DNA of 64,000 bases from Streptomyces sp. BK340 (GCF_007827595.1 NZ_VISR01000017.1:62001-126000); one strand, 5' to 3'. Shown: positions 42,082 to 50,624, numbered from the stretch's first letter. The notes: generated by a model from the letters alone, not told the origin. A program made the numbers and translations.

Positions 42082-42957
42082 GTGCCCCGAATAGCGCTCG
42101 CCACCTACGACCCCGGAGCCGAGCCGGCCAAGGACAGCGACCTGCCGGTGCTGGTGCGGGCGCTGACGGACGCCGGGGCCGAGGCGGAGGCCAGGCACTG
42201 GGACGACCCGGACGCCGACTGGGGCGCCTACGACCTGGTCGTCATCCGGTCGACCTGGGACTACAGCTGGCGCGCCGAGGAGTTCGCGGCGTGGGTGGAG
42301 CGGGTCGGCGCCGTGACGCGTCTGGCCAATCCGCCCGCCGTGGTGCGCTGGAACTCCGACAAGCGCTACCTCGGCGAGCTGGCGGCGGCCGGTGTGCCGA
42401 CCGTACCCACGCGCTACATCGCTCCCGGCGAGCCCGCCGACCTGCCCGACGGCCACGAGTACGTGATCAAGCCGACCTCCGGCGCGGGGGCCCGGTTCGC
42501 CGCCCGCTACACCCCCGCCGAGCAGGAGACGGCCGTACGCCAGCTGGCGCGGATGCACGCGGAGGGCTTCACCGCGATGGTGCAGCCGTACGTGCGGAAC
42601 ATCGACGTCAGCGGGGAGCGGGCGCTGCAGTTCTTCGGCGGCGGCCTCCTGCACGCCAGCCGCAAGGGCGCCGTCCTGTCCTCCGGCACCCCGTACGACG
42701 CCGACAAGGTCGCCCACCCCGATCTGGAGCCCTGGCAGCCCACGGACGAGGAACTCGCCGTGGCCGAGAAGGCGTTGACGGCCGTACCCGGCGCACCGGG
42801 GCTGCTGTACGCGCGCGTGGACCTCGTGGACGGGGAGGACGGACAGCCCAGGGTGATGGAGCTGGAGCTGGTCGAGCCCAACCTGTTCCTGTTCCTGCAC
42901 CCGGCCTCGCTGCCGCGCGTCACGGAGGCGATCCTGGCGGCGGCCGCGACGGCCTAG
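42082..42957 (+). CDS. ATP-grasp-fold ligase-like protein
   Basis: A 291-aa cytosolic protein. An N-terminal pre-ATP-grasp region (RIALATYDPG, VVIRSTWDYSWRAEEF) is followed by the ATP-grasp core with WNSDKRYLGELAAAGVPTVPT, HEYVIKPTSGAGARFAAR (ATP-binding Lys) and metal-binding RVMELELVEPNLFL. Relatives include RimK-like peptide ligases and the cycloserine synthetase DcsG; the substrates here are unknown. The GTG at 42082 has GGGAG 8 nt upstream. It is divergent from the MerR-PP2C gene. Confidence 0.82.
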   Translation: MPRIALATYDPGAEPAKDSDLPVLVRALTDAGAEAEARHWDDPDADWGAYDLVVIRSTWDYSWRAEEFAAWVERVGAVTRLANPPAVVRWNSDKRYLGELAAAGVPTVPTRYIAPGEPADLPDGHEYVIKPTSGAGARFAARYTPAEQETAVRQLARMHAEGFTAMVQPYVRNIDVSGERALQFFGGGLLHASRKGAVLSSGTPYDADKVAHPDLEPWQPTDEELAVAEKALTAVPGAPGLLYARVDLVDGEDGQPRVMELELVEPNLFLFLHPASLPRVTEAILAAAATA

Positions 42958-42971
42958 GGCTGCCCGGCGCA

Positions 42972-43889
42972 TCAGGCCCGGGCCGATCGGACCGAGGCTC
43001 GGCAGGCCTCGGCGTACGCCCGGACCAGGGGCTGTTCCCCGTCCTCGCGGCGCCAGGCCAGGGCGTAGCGGCTGGGGCCGATGCCCCGGACCGGGCGGGT
43101 GGTGACGCCGCCCAGGCTGATCAGCGCGGTGTTGCCCTCGGCGAGCAGGCAGACGCCGAGGCCGGCCACCAGTGCCTCGTACGTCTCCTCCGCCCCGGCG
43201 ATCTCCGCGCCGATGCGGGGCGGGCGGCCCGCCCGGGCGTCCAGGGCGAGCCAGTAGTCGCGCAGCGGGCCGGCGGTCCTCGGCAGGGCGAGGAACGGTT
43301 CGTCGAGCAGGTCCGCGAAGTCGATCTCGGCGCGGGCCGCGAGCGGGTGCGTGTCGGGAAGGGCGACCAGACGGGGCTCCTCGGCCAGCACCGTCCAGGC
43401 GTAGCGCTCCGGGTCGGGCAGCGGCAGCCACACGAAGGCGACGTCCGCGCTGCCGTCCGCGAGGCCCGCCGTCGGGTCCTCCCAGCTCACCTGGCGCAGC
43501 CGGGTGCCGGCCCCGGGGTGCGCGGCGGTGAAACGGGAGCGGATGGCCGGCAGCAGTCCGCCCCGGCCGGGACTGGTGCTCATGCCCACCACCAGCGTGC
43601 TGCGCTGCGCCGCCTTGGCCGCCTCCACCGCGGCCGCGCCCTCCTCCCACGCGGCCAGCACCAGCCGGGCGTGTGGCAGCAGCGCCTCACCCACGGCCGT
43701 CAGCGCCACCCCGTGCTGATCGCGCTGCAGCAGTTCGGCCCCCAACTGGCGCTCCAGCGCCCGGATCTGCTTGCTGAGCGCGGGCTGTGACACGTACAGC
43801 TGCTCGGCGGCGCGCGTGAAGTGCAGCTCCTCGGCGACCGCGACGAAGTAGCGCAGGTCCCGGGCGTGGACGTCCATCGTCATAACCAT
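42972..43889 (-). CDS. LysR-family transcriptional regulator
   Basis: A 305-aa regulator. The N-terminal winged helix is RDLRYFVAVAEELHFTRAAEQLYVSQPALSKQIRALERQLG, followed by a periplasmic-binding-protein-like effector domain (residues 95-295). The ATG at 43889 has a weak GGTGA upstream; ATG 43877 is an alternative. A T-N11-A dyad (43882-43896) overlaps the start. It is divergent from the broken SDR gene, the typical LysR arrangement, so the SDR gene is the likely target. Confidence 0.9.
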   Translation of the reverse strand: MVMTMDVHARDLRYFVAVAEELHFTRAAEQLYVSQPALSKQIRALERQLGAELLQRDQHGVALTAVGEALLPHARLVLAAWEEGAAAVEAAKAAQRSTLVVGMSTSPGRGGLLPAIRSRFTAAHPGAGTRLRQVSWEDPTAGLADGSADVAFVWLPLPDPERYAWTVLAEEPRLVALPDTHPLAARAEIDFADLLDEPFLALPRTAGPLRDYWLALDARAGRPPRIGAEIAGAEETYEALVAGLGVCLLAEGNTALISLGGVTTRPVRGIGPSRYALAWRREDGEQPLVRAYAEACRASVRSARA

Positions 43890-43896
43890 TGGCTAT
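43882..43896. promoter_or_regulatory. LysR-type T-N11-A box between LysR and SDR genes
   Basis: ATAACCATTGGCTAT is a 15-bp near-perfect dyad (12 of 15 positions agree with the complement) and contains T-N11-A. It lies at the LysR start, 83 bp upstream of the SDR start, as expected for a LysR autoregulatory or target site. Confidence 0.5.
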
Positions 43897-43978
43897 CACC
43901 ATGTGTCTTGGACGGGCAACGGCATCCGGCGGCAGGCTGGTTCGTGTCAGAAAGCAGCAGGAACTACGGGGAGTTGCC

Positions 43979-44808
43979 GTGAACAAGGTATGGCTGGTGA
44001 CCGGTGCGAGCAGCGGCTTCGGGCGGGCGATCACACAGGCGGCGGTCGCCGCGGGCGATGTGGTGGTCGGCGCGGCCCGGCGGCCCGGGGCGCTGGACGA
44101 CCTGGTGGCCGCGCATCCCGACCAGGTGGAGGCGCTGCGGCTGGACGTCACGACGCGGCCGCGATCGAGGAGGCCGTACGGGACGTGGTGGCCCGGCACG
44201 GGCGGATCGACGTGCTGGTGAACAACGCGGGCCGCACCCATGTCGGCGCCGTCGAGGAGACCACGGACCAGGAGCTGCGGGACCTGTTCGACCTGCACGT
44301 GTTCGGTCCGGCGGCCCTGGTGCGGGCGGTGCTGCCGCACATGCGGGAGCGGCGCTCCGGCGCGATCGTGCAGATGAGCAGCATGGGCGGGCAGATGTCC
44401 TTCGCGGGTTTCGGGGCGTACAGCGGTACGAAGTTCGCGCTGGAGGGCATGTCCGAGGCGCTCGCGGACGAGGTGCGGGAGTTCGGCGTCAAGGTGCTGA
44501 TCGTGGAGCCGGGAGGGTTCCGGACCTCGCTGATGGAGCCCGCCCGGGCCGGGGTCAGCGCGGACAGCGGGGTGTACGCCAGGGTGAGCGAGACCCGCGG
44601 GTTCGTCGCGGGCGGCGACGGTACGCAGCCCGGTGACCCCGCCAAGGCGGCGGCCCTCATCCTGGCCGCGCTGGAGGCGGAGCGGACCCCGCTGCGGCTG
44701 CCGCTCGGCGACGACGGGGTGAGTGCCGTCCTGACCCACCTCGACCAGGTCCGCGAGGACGTCACGGCCTGGGAGAAGCAGGCCAGGGCGACGGCCTTCG
44801 ACGCGTAG
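43979..44808 (+). pseudogene. Short-chain dehydrogenase/reductase, frameshifted
   Basis: An SDR gene split by a -1 frame change. The GTG at 43979 (GGGGAG upstream) begins MNKVWLVTGASSGFGRAITQ (NAD(P) motif TGASSGFG) and runs to RLDVT near 44152. After that the SDR sequence continues only in another frame: DAAAIEEAVRDVVARHGRIDVLVNNAG, the catalytic YSGTKFALEG (Tyr-x3-Lys) and the C-terminus at 44808. Restoring one G in GTCACG(G)ACGCGG would join the halves into about 276 aa. No other damage is seen, so this is either a recent inactivation or a sequencing error. The gene faces a divergent LysR gene. Confidence 0.85.
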
Positions 44809-44823
44809 GTCCGCGGGGATCCG

Positions 44824-45381
44824 CTACGTGCGGATCGCGGTCCGCTGGAGCAGCCCCCAGGTGAACTCGGCGACGACCTCGTGCCGTACGCCGTCCCGGT
44901 CCGGAGCGGTGAAGGCCAGACCCCAGCGGGTGGGGGCCGTGCCCTCCAGCGGGCGGGCGGGGGCGAAGGCGCGGGCGGCCTCGTCCACCGTGCAGGACCA
45001 CGGGGTGAGGTCGTCCAGGGTGCGCAGCGCCGGGGCCGGGGCGCCCGGCGCGCGTACCAGCCACTCGTTCCAGACCGCGCCGTCGGGGGAGACCAGCACC
45101 TCGAAGCGCAGACCGGGCCAGAGGGGCAGCGCCCACTGCCGGGCCTCGCAGTCGACGTCGCCGAGGCGGCGCCGGACGACGGCCTCGGGCTCCCCGAGGA
45201 CCGAGCGGTACCGGGCGGCCGCGGACCGCGACCTCGGCGACCGGACCATCGCCTGCCACCGCTTGTTGGTCTCCCGCATGTCCGCGAGCGACGCGCCGAG
45301 CGTGCGCCGGGCGTCCTCGACCAGGTCCGGGTTGTGGTCCGCCATGCGGCGCAGCAGCACCAGCTGGAAGTCGAGTTGCAT
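44824..45381 (-). CDS. Conserved protein of unknown function
   Basis: A 185-aa cytosolic protein beginning MQLDFQLVLLRRMADHNPD with a helical N-terminal part, then a basic segment RWQAMVRSPRSRSAAARYRSV and a beta-rich, Trp-rich C-terminal half (WALPLWPGLRFEVLVSPDG, EVVAEFTWGLLQRT). No TM or signal. I cannot name the family. The ATG at 45381 was preferred because the upstream extension has no coding character. Convergent with the SDR pseudogene, divergent from the IclR gene. Confidence 0.55.
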   Translation of the reverse strand: MQLDFQLVLLRRMADHNPDLVEDARRTLGASLADMRETNKRWQAMVRSPRSRSAAARYRSVLGEPEAVVRRRLGDVDCEARQWALPLWPGLRFEVLVSPDGAVWNEWLVRAPGAPAPALRTLDDLTPWSCTVDEAARAFAPARPLEGTAPTRWGLAFTAPDRDGVRHEVVAEFTWGLLQRTAIRT

Positions 45382-45462
45382 GGACCCATGGTGCCCGGCT
45401 CGTTCCCGACCATTGCCCGCGCACCCGACGATGACTAGCCTGTGTTCGTCATGCCGATCGCC

Positions 45463-45479
45463 TGTTGAAATCTCGAACA
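45463..45479. promoter_or_regulatory. IclR-type operator candidate
   Basis: TGTTGAAATCTCGAACA, an imperfect dyad 33 bp upstream of the IclR start. It resembles the TGTTCGA-type half-sites often seen near IclR-family genes. Probable autoregulatory or shared operator. Confidence 0.45.
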
Positions 45480-45511
45480 TAGGCGCTTAGACCCAAGGGA
45501 GGGGGCCGGAC

Positions 45512-46285
45512 GTGGGACGTCTCGTGCCTGCCGTGACCCGGGCTCTCGACATTCTTGAGCTGTTCCTGGACGGGGACGGGACGCTCTCCGCCCCCGACAT
45601 CGTGCGCAAGCTGCAGCTGCCGCGCACCACCGTGCACGAGCTGGTCACCACGCTCGCCGCACGCTCGTACATCGTGCAGGTGCCGGGACAGCCCGGACGG
45701 TACCGGCTCGGCGTACGCCCGTACCAGCTCGGCAGCCGCTACGCCGAGCAGCTCGACCTCGCGGCCGAGGGCCAGCAGGTGGCCCGCTCGGTCGCGGAGA
45801 CCTGCGACGAGACGGTCCACGTGGCCATCCTCGAGGGCACCGACGTCATCTACATCGCCAAGGTCGACTCCACGCACGCCGTGCGCATGGTCTCGGCCGC
45901 CGGCCGCCGGCTGCCCGCCCACTGCACCTCCGTCGGCAAGATGCTGCTGGCCTCGCTGCCGGAGCAGGAGCTGGCGGCGCGGATCCCGGACGGCGCCGAG
46001 CTGACCGCGATGACGCCCAACAGCATCACCGATCCGGCCGCGCTGCGCGAGGCCCTTGCGGAGATCCGGCAGCGGGGCATCGCGGTGGAGAGCCGCGAGT
46101 CCAACCCGGACGTGTCGTGCGTGGCCGCACCCGTGCACGACCGCGCGGGCCACGTGGTCGCCGCCCTGTCCATCTCGGTCCCCATGATCCGCTGGAGCGA
46201 CGAGCGGATGGCCGAGCTGGAGGAGCTGGTCGTGAAGGGCGCGGCGGAGCTGTCGGAGCGCCTCGGCCACCGGAGCGTGGCATGA
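45512..46285 (+). CDS. IclR-family transcriptional regulator
   Basis: A 257-aa regulator. The N-terminal winged helix is VTRALDILELFLDGDGTLSAPDIVRKLQLPRTTVHELVTTL, with the effector domain from about 75 on (HVAILEGTDVIYIAKVDS, RLPAHCTSVGKMLLASL, GIAVESRESNPDVSCVAAPV). The GTG at 45512 has GGGAGGGG upstream. The stop overlaps the lactonase ATG as ATGA, so the regulator and SMP-30 enzyme form an operon, which points to a sugar-acid or lactone effector. Confidence 0.92.
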   Translation: MGRLVPAVTRALDILELFLDGDGTLSAPDIVRKLQLPRTTVHELVTTLAARSYIVQVPGQPGRYRLGVRPYQLGSRYAEQLDLAAEGQQVARSVAETCDETVHVAILEGTDVIYIAKVDSTHAVRMVSAAGRRLPAHCTSVGKMLLASLPEQELAARIPDGAELTAMTPNSITDPAALREALAEIRQRGIAVESRESNPDVSCVAAPVHDRAGHVVAALSISVPMIRWSDERMAELEELVVKGAAELSERLGHRSVA

Positions 46286-47127
46286 CGTCGTACGAGGTCG
46301 CCGTGCGGGCGGAGGCGGCGCTCGGCGAGGGCCCCACCTGGGACCCGGCAACGGGGCGCCTCATCTGGGTCGACGTCCTGGGCATGCGTGTCCACACCTA
46401 CGACCCCTCCTCCGGCCGCCGCACGATCCGTACGACGGAACAGCACGTCGGCGCGGCGAAACCCCGCGCGGGCGGCGGCCTGGCGCTGAACCTGCGCGAC
46501 GGCGTCGGGCTCCTCGACCCCGACGACACTTTTCGCTGGCTCCACCACGAGCCGGTCCCCGGCCGTCGCGCGAACGACGCGGCCGTCGCTCCCGACGGGT
46601 CCCTCTGGGCGGGCACGATGCGCTACGACGAGGCGACGGGGGGCGGCACGCTGTCCCGCCTCACAGGCGCCGGGGAGACACGGCTCGCGCTCCCCGGCGT
46701 CACCGTCAGCAACGGCATCGGCTGGAGCCCCGACGGCCGCCTCATGTACTACGCCGACACCCCGACCCGGCGCGTGGACGTCTTCGACCACGACACCGAG
46801 GGCATCCGCAACCGGCGCACGCTGGTCGAGATCGAGCAGGACGCCGGCTTCCCCGACGGCCTGACGGTCGACGCGGAGGGCTGTGTGTGGGTGGCGCTCT
46901 GGGACGGGGGAGCGGTCCGCCGCTACACGCCGTCCGGCGACCTGGACCGCGTACTCACCCTGCCCACCCCGCGTACGACGGCCTGCACGTTCGGCGGCCC
47001 GGACCTGACCGACCTGTACATCACGACAGCTCGCACAGGACTGCCGGCACCGCACCCGGTGTCGGGTTCGGTACTGGTGATTCCGGGTGCGGGCAAGGGC
47101 CTGCCCCAACCGGCGTTCGCCGGCTGA
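46282..47127 (+). CDS. SMP-30/gluconolactonase-family lactonase
   Basis: A 281-aa six-bladed beta-propeller hydrolase, metal-dependent. GEGPTWDPATGRLIWVDVLG carries the first metal-ligand Glu, VSNGIGWSPDGRLMYYADTPT the conserved Asn, and DGLTVDAEGCVWVALWDGG the second Asp. Members open sugar lactones such as glucono- or galactonolactone. The ATGA overlap with the IclR gene means control by that regulator, consistent with a sugar-acid catabolic unit whose other genes are not here. Cytosolic; no signal peptide. Confidence 0.88.
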   Translation: MTSYEVAVRAEAALGEGPTWDPATGRLIWVDVLGMRVHTYDPSSGRRTIRTTEQHVGAAKPRAGGGLALNLRDGVGLLDPDDTFRWLHHEPVPGRRANDAAVAPDGSLWAGTMRYDEATGGGTLSRLTGAGETRLALPGVTVSNGIGWSPDGRLMYYADTPTRRVDVFDHDTEGIRNRRTLVEIEQDAGFPDGLTVDAEGCVWVALWDGGAVRRYTPSGDLDRVLTLPTPRTTACTFGGPDLTDLYITTARTGLPAPHPVSGSVLVIPGAGKGLPQPAFAG

Positions 47128-47150
47128 GCGGTACTGGGGTGCTGCGACTC

Positions 47151-47197
47151 CCCGGGGGTGCGGGGAACTGCGCGACCAGCCCTCACCGGCCCGCGGC
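47151..47197. repeat. Dispersed GC-rich intergenic repeat, copy 2
   Basis: Core GGGGGTGCGGGGAACTGCGC, then GACCAGCCCTCACCGGCCCG, filling most of the 70-bp convergent gap and directly abutting the stop codon of the FAD monooxygenase gene. See copies at 8826 and 50704. It may act as a terminator. Confidence 0.7.
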
Positions 47198-48601
47198 CTA
47201 CGAAACCCCCGCAGCCTTCCGCTCCTCAACAGTCAGCGGCGGCCCACCGAGCGGGGGCTTCAGGGGCCCCACCGCGGCAGCGACCAGCATGCTCGGGGTC
47301 AGCAGGGACTCCGCGCCCCGCTGCAGAGCCGTCACGTCCGTGACCCGGCGGGCGATGCGGCCGTTGCCCGTCGCGGTGTACAGGAGGCGGTCGACGTAGG
47401 CGGACAGGAGGCGGTCCCGGAGCGTGGGGCCCGTCTCGGTCGCGCCGGGGTAGAAGACGTCCGCCCCGATGGCCAGGTCCCAGGCCGCCCGTACCGTCCG
47501 CCCCACCGCCTTCTGGATGTGACGGGAGAGGCCGGGGGTGTCCAGCGCAGGGCCCTGACGGCGGACCACGTCCCGCAACGCCAGGGCCGACTGGGCCGAC
47601 ACCGCCATCCCGTGGCCGTACAGGGGATTCAGTGCGCACACCGCGTCCCCGAGGACCACGAAGTTCTCGGGCCACACCGGCATCCGCTCGAAGAAGTGGC
47701 GCCGGTTCGCGGTGGTCCGGGTCAGCGCCACCTCGGTCAGCGGCTCCGCGTTCGCCAGCAGCTCGCCGATGATCGGATGGCGCAGCTCCTCGCGGGCGTA
47801 CCGGGCGAAGTCGTCCGCGGTCGTGGGCATTTCGTCGCCTCGGCCGCCGAACAGCGTGACGATCCACTTGCCGTCCTCGACCGGCATCAGCGCGCCCCCG
47901 CGCCCGGTCCCCGTGCCCCGCGGATCGGGCTCGATGTTGACGACGGGGAAGCCGTCCCGCGCCGCCTGGTCGGGCGCCCTGAACAGCCGGCTGGCGTACA
48001 CCAGCCCGGAGTCGACCTCCCGCCGCTCCGGTCCGGGCAGCCCCAGCCCGGCCAGCCAGTGGGAGGCGCGGGAGCCGCGTCCGGTGGCGTCCACGACGAG
48101 GCCGGCCGGCAGGGTGCGCTCAGCGTTGTCGCGGTCCCGGATCCGTACCCCGGTCACCGCCGCGTCCGTGCCCGTGAGGGCGACCGCCTCGGCCCGCTCC
48201 ACCAGCTCGATGTCCCCGTCGGCCAGCACGAGTTGCCGTACCACCCAGTCCAGCAGGTCCCGGCTGGCCGGCAGCATGAACGCCGACTCGGCCCACCGCC
48301 GGTACCAGCCGTGCGGTGACAGGGCCACCATGTCCGTGGTCATCGGCACCCGGCTCACCCCGGCCGCCCGCAGCCGCCCGATCGCCCCGGGCAGCAGCTG
48401 CTCCAGCGCCCGCGCCCCTCCCGACCACAGCTGGTGCACGTGCCGGGCCTGCGGCAGTCCCCTGCGCGGTTCGGGACCCGAGGGCAGGGCGTCGCGCTCG
48501 ACCACGGTCACCCGGGCACCCGTCGAGGCCAGGGCGCGGGCCGCGAGCAGACCGGCGAGAGAGCCGCCGAGCACGACGGCGACGGGCTTGCGTTCAGTCA
48601 T
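47198..48601 (-). CDS. FAD-dependent monooxygenase (PHBH-like fold)
   Basis: A 467-aa flavoprotein. GxGxxG-type motif VVLGGSLAGLLAARALASTG, middle DG-type motif LVVDATGRGSRASHWL and the FAD-pyrophosphate motif FVVLGDAVCALNPLYGHGM. Such enzymes hydroxylate aromatics or polyketides or reduce other substrates; the substrate here is unknown. No TM helix. The ATG at 48601 overlaps the upstream MAB_1171c-like gene by 8 bp, tying it to the protease/membrane-protein unit. The Gly-rich middle RGTGTGRGGALMPVEDG is variable. Confidence 0.85.
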   Translation of the reverse strand: MTERKPVAVVLGGSLAGLLAARALASTGARVTVVERDALPSGPEPRRGLPQARHVHQLWSGGARALEQLLPGAIGRLRAAGVSRVPMTTDMVALSPHGWYRRWAESAFMLPASRDLLDWVVRQLVLADGDIELVERAEAVALTGTDAAVTGVRIRDRDNAERTLPAGLVVDATGRGSRASHWLAGLGLPGPERREVDSGLVYASRLFRAPDQAARDGFPVVNIEPDPRGTGTGRGGALMPVEDGKWIVTLFGGRGDEMPTTADDFARYAREELRHPIIGELLANAEPLTEVALTRTTANRRHFFERMPVWPENFVVLGDAVCALNPLYGHGMAVSAQSALALRDVVRRQGPALDTPGLSRHIQKAVGRTVRAAWDLAIGADVFYPGATETGPTLRDRLLSAYVDRLLYTATGNGRIARRVTDVTALQRGAESLLTPSMLVAAAVGPLKPPLGGPPLTVEERKAAGVS

Positions 48602-49823
48602 GTACGGCAACGCTCTCTGCTGGGACGGCCGCACGCGCGCGAACCGCCTCGATGTCGTCGGGACGGCGCAGGGCCCGGGAGACGGCCCCGATCTCCTGGA
48701 GCAGGCTCGTGGTGTCGGGTCCGGCGGCCGGCTCGGACGGCTCGGGGTCACGGGCCTTCGTCTCGATCGCGTCGAGGATGCTCACCGCGGCCGCCAGCGC
48801 CCGGGCCCGGGCCGGCGGATGCCCGAGGTCGAGCGCGGCGTCGTACGACCGCCTGCTCAGGCCGGTGTCGATGTGCCGGGCCAGCGGCAGCAGCACGTCC
48901 CGGATGAACGTCTCGCGGCGGGTCAGCCGCAACTCGGGCGTGGCCCGCAGCACGAACGGCACGCCCTCCCCGCTCGTGGACCGCATCAGCTGGTACAGCG
49001 GCCGCAGTTCGCGGTGGGCGAGCCGGACCATCCAGCGGTCGTGCAAGTACTGGCCGGCGTGCGGCAGGATGAAGCCGACGGCGATCAGGATGGCGGACAG
49101 GGCGGCGACCGGCGGGGCGAGGTTGGTGCTCAGCCAGTCCAGGTCCTGCCCGAACCAGCGCGCGATGACGGCGATCAGCTTGCTCGCGTCGAAGATCAGG
49201 TTCAGTACGTAGCCCGCGCCCAGCAGCTTCAGCCCCCAGCGCAGCCACGCGTCCAGGCCCTCGGTGCGCACCCAGTTCCAGATCAGCCTGGAAGTGACCA
49301 GACAGGCCGCGGCGTGCGCGACGAGGTAGAGCAGGATCTCCTCGCGCATGAACGGGGTGGTGGCGTAGTACGTGTCCAGGTCCCGCAGCCGCTCCACGGG
49401 CGCGTCGGCGAGCAGGAACAGCACCCACAGCGCGACGACCACCCCGGAGTACACCGAGACGACCCAGCGCATCGCGCGCCGGGTGGCGGCCGAGCGGTCG
49501 GACAGGCCGTTGCGCCAGGTGATGATCAGCAGCAGACAGGACCCGCAGAACGCGGTGATCAGCGAATAGCACCAGGGCGCCGAGACGTTGGGGACGCCGG
49601 TGAGCCGGTTGACGGCGGCGATCGTGGACGGGGTGCAGAACACGAACACCCCGCAGGCGAGCAGCAGCAGTCCGCCGACCGCGCGCAGCAGCGGGTCCCG
49701 CCACAGCCGGATGATCGTGGGCAGTTTGATCACCAGGGCCGCGGTGAGCACCGCCGTGGGGATCCAGAAGGAGATGTAGAACTCGCTGAGGAAGTCCGAG
49801 GGGTCGAGTGCCAGCAGGGTCAC
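48594..49823 (-). CDS. MAB_1171c-type 7-TM membrane protein
   Basis: A 409-aa integral membrane protein with about seven TM helices in residues 12-260 (among them VGGLLLLACGVFVFC, YSLITAFCGSCLLLIITW, WVVSVYSGVVVALWVLFLL, ILLYLVAHAAACLVTSR). A 150-residue cytosolic C-terminal tail follows, with helical RRETFIRDVLLPLARHIDTGL. I recognise this arrangement as the MAB_1171c putative-transporter family, of unknown function. The GTG at 49823 overlaps the preceding gene's stop (GTGA) with GGGGGAG upstream. The ImmA/IrrE-like gene, this gene and the FAD gene form one coupled operon. Confidence 0.8.
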   Translation of the reverse strand: MTLLALDPSDFLSEFYISFWIPTAVLTAALVIKLPTIIRLWRDPLLRAVGGLLLLACGVFVFCTPSTIAAVNRLTGVPNVSAPWCYSLITAFCGSCLLLIITWRNGLSDRSAATRRAMRWVVSVYSGVVVALWVLFLLADAPVERLRDLDTYYATTPFMREEILLYLVAHAAACLVTSRLIWNWVRTEGLDAWLRWGLKLLGAGYVLNLIFDASKLIAVIARWFGQDLDWLSTNLAPPVAALSAILIAVGFILPHAGQYLHDRWMVRLAHRELRPLYQLMRSTSGEGVPFVLRATPELRLTRRETFIRDVLLPLARHIDTGLSRRSYDAALDLGHPPARARALAAAVSILDAIETKARDPEPSEPAAGPDTTSLLQEIGAVSRALRRPDDIEAVRARAAVPAESVAVHD

Positions 49824-50452
49824 CGTGCGGCTCCCCCTTTTCCGGCCGCTCGGTTCGCCCGGTCGCGTCCGCGGTAGCCGAGGGAGCGCTGGACCGGATC
49901 GAGCGGCGCCTCGGTGCCCGGACCGGTGAGAGAGGACCGGAACAGGGTGGCCAGGCGGTGGCCGAAGTCGTCGGCCTCGGCCTCGTCCACCTCGCGGGAG
50001 CCGTTGCGGGCGGCCACCGTCAGGACCATGTCGCGCCGGCGGTGCTCGCCCGCGAGTGCGCGGGCCGCCGCGGCCCCGGCGAGGTGGTGGTGCCGGTGCC
50101 CGGCGTGCAGGTGCCACAACTCGTGGCCGAGTATCACCAGTTGCTGCAGGGCTTCGGCCCGTTCCTCCACGATGACCAGGTCGAAGTCCTGGAACTCCAC
50201 CCACAGGCCGGTGACCTCGATCTCGTCCGGGAAGCGCTCGAAGCGCAGCTCCACCGGCCGTCCGGACCGCCGTACGGTCATCTCCTCGCACAGCGCCCGG
50301 CACAACTCCCGCACGCCGTCGGGTTGTTGTGGCCGCGCGCGGACGGCGGTGGCGAGGCCGGCGGCCAGGGTGCGCATCGCCGGGCCCGAACGGGAGCCGC
50401 ACAGCCATGCGGCCAGCCGCGCCGCCCGCTGCCGCGCACCCGCGATGGTCAT
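49820..50452 (-). CDS. ImmA/IrrE-like HExxH metallopeptidase
   Basis: A 210-aa protein with the zinc motif HELWH (LVILGHELWHLHAGHRHHH) and an acidic third-ligand region DEAEADDFGHRLA. It is the fold of ImmA/IrrE regulators, which cleave cognate repressors. The first 60 residues are basic and helical. It is often annotated as a toxin component in such contexts; no XRE partner is adjacent here, the immediate partner being the 7-TM protein. First gene of the three-gene operon. Cytosolic. Confidence 0.72.
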   Translation of the reverse strand: MTIAGARQRAARLAAWLCGSRSGPAMRTLAAGLATAVRARPQQPDGVRELCRALCEEMTVRRSGRPVELRFERFPDEIEVTGLWVEFQDFDLVIVEERAEALQQLVILGHELWHLHAGHRHHHLAGAAAARALAGEHRRRDMVLTVAARNGSREVDEAEADDFGHRLATLFRSSLTGPGTEAPLDPVQRSLGYRGRDRANRAAGKGGAAR

Positions 50453-50595
50453 CGGTCCCCCTTCTCGCCGCCGGTGTGCGGTTCGTCCGAGCGTACGCGC
50501 CTGGATGTGTCCGCGTCAGGTGATCGGGCGAGCGTCGTTCAACGCGGAACGACCACCTCCGCCCCCGTGGCGAGCGAAAGTCTGCGTCCAACCCA

Positions 50596-50624
50596 TTGAC
50601 GCGCAAGCGCTTCGATTCTACGGT
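50596..50624 (+). promoter_or_regulatory. Sigma-70-like promoter with LacI-type operator
   Basis: -35 TTGACG (50596-50601), 17-bp spacer, -10 TACGGT (50619-50624). The spacer holds AAGCGCTT (50605-50612), which matches the LacI-family core AAnCGnTT exactly. Binding here would block the promoter. It drives the GH51 gene (start 50788), leaving a leader of about 160 nt. Confidence 0.7.
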
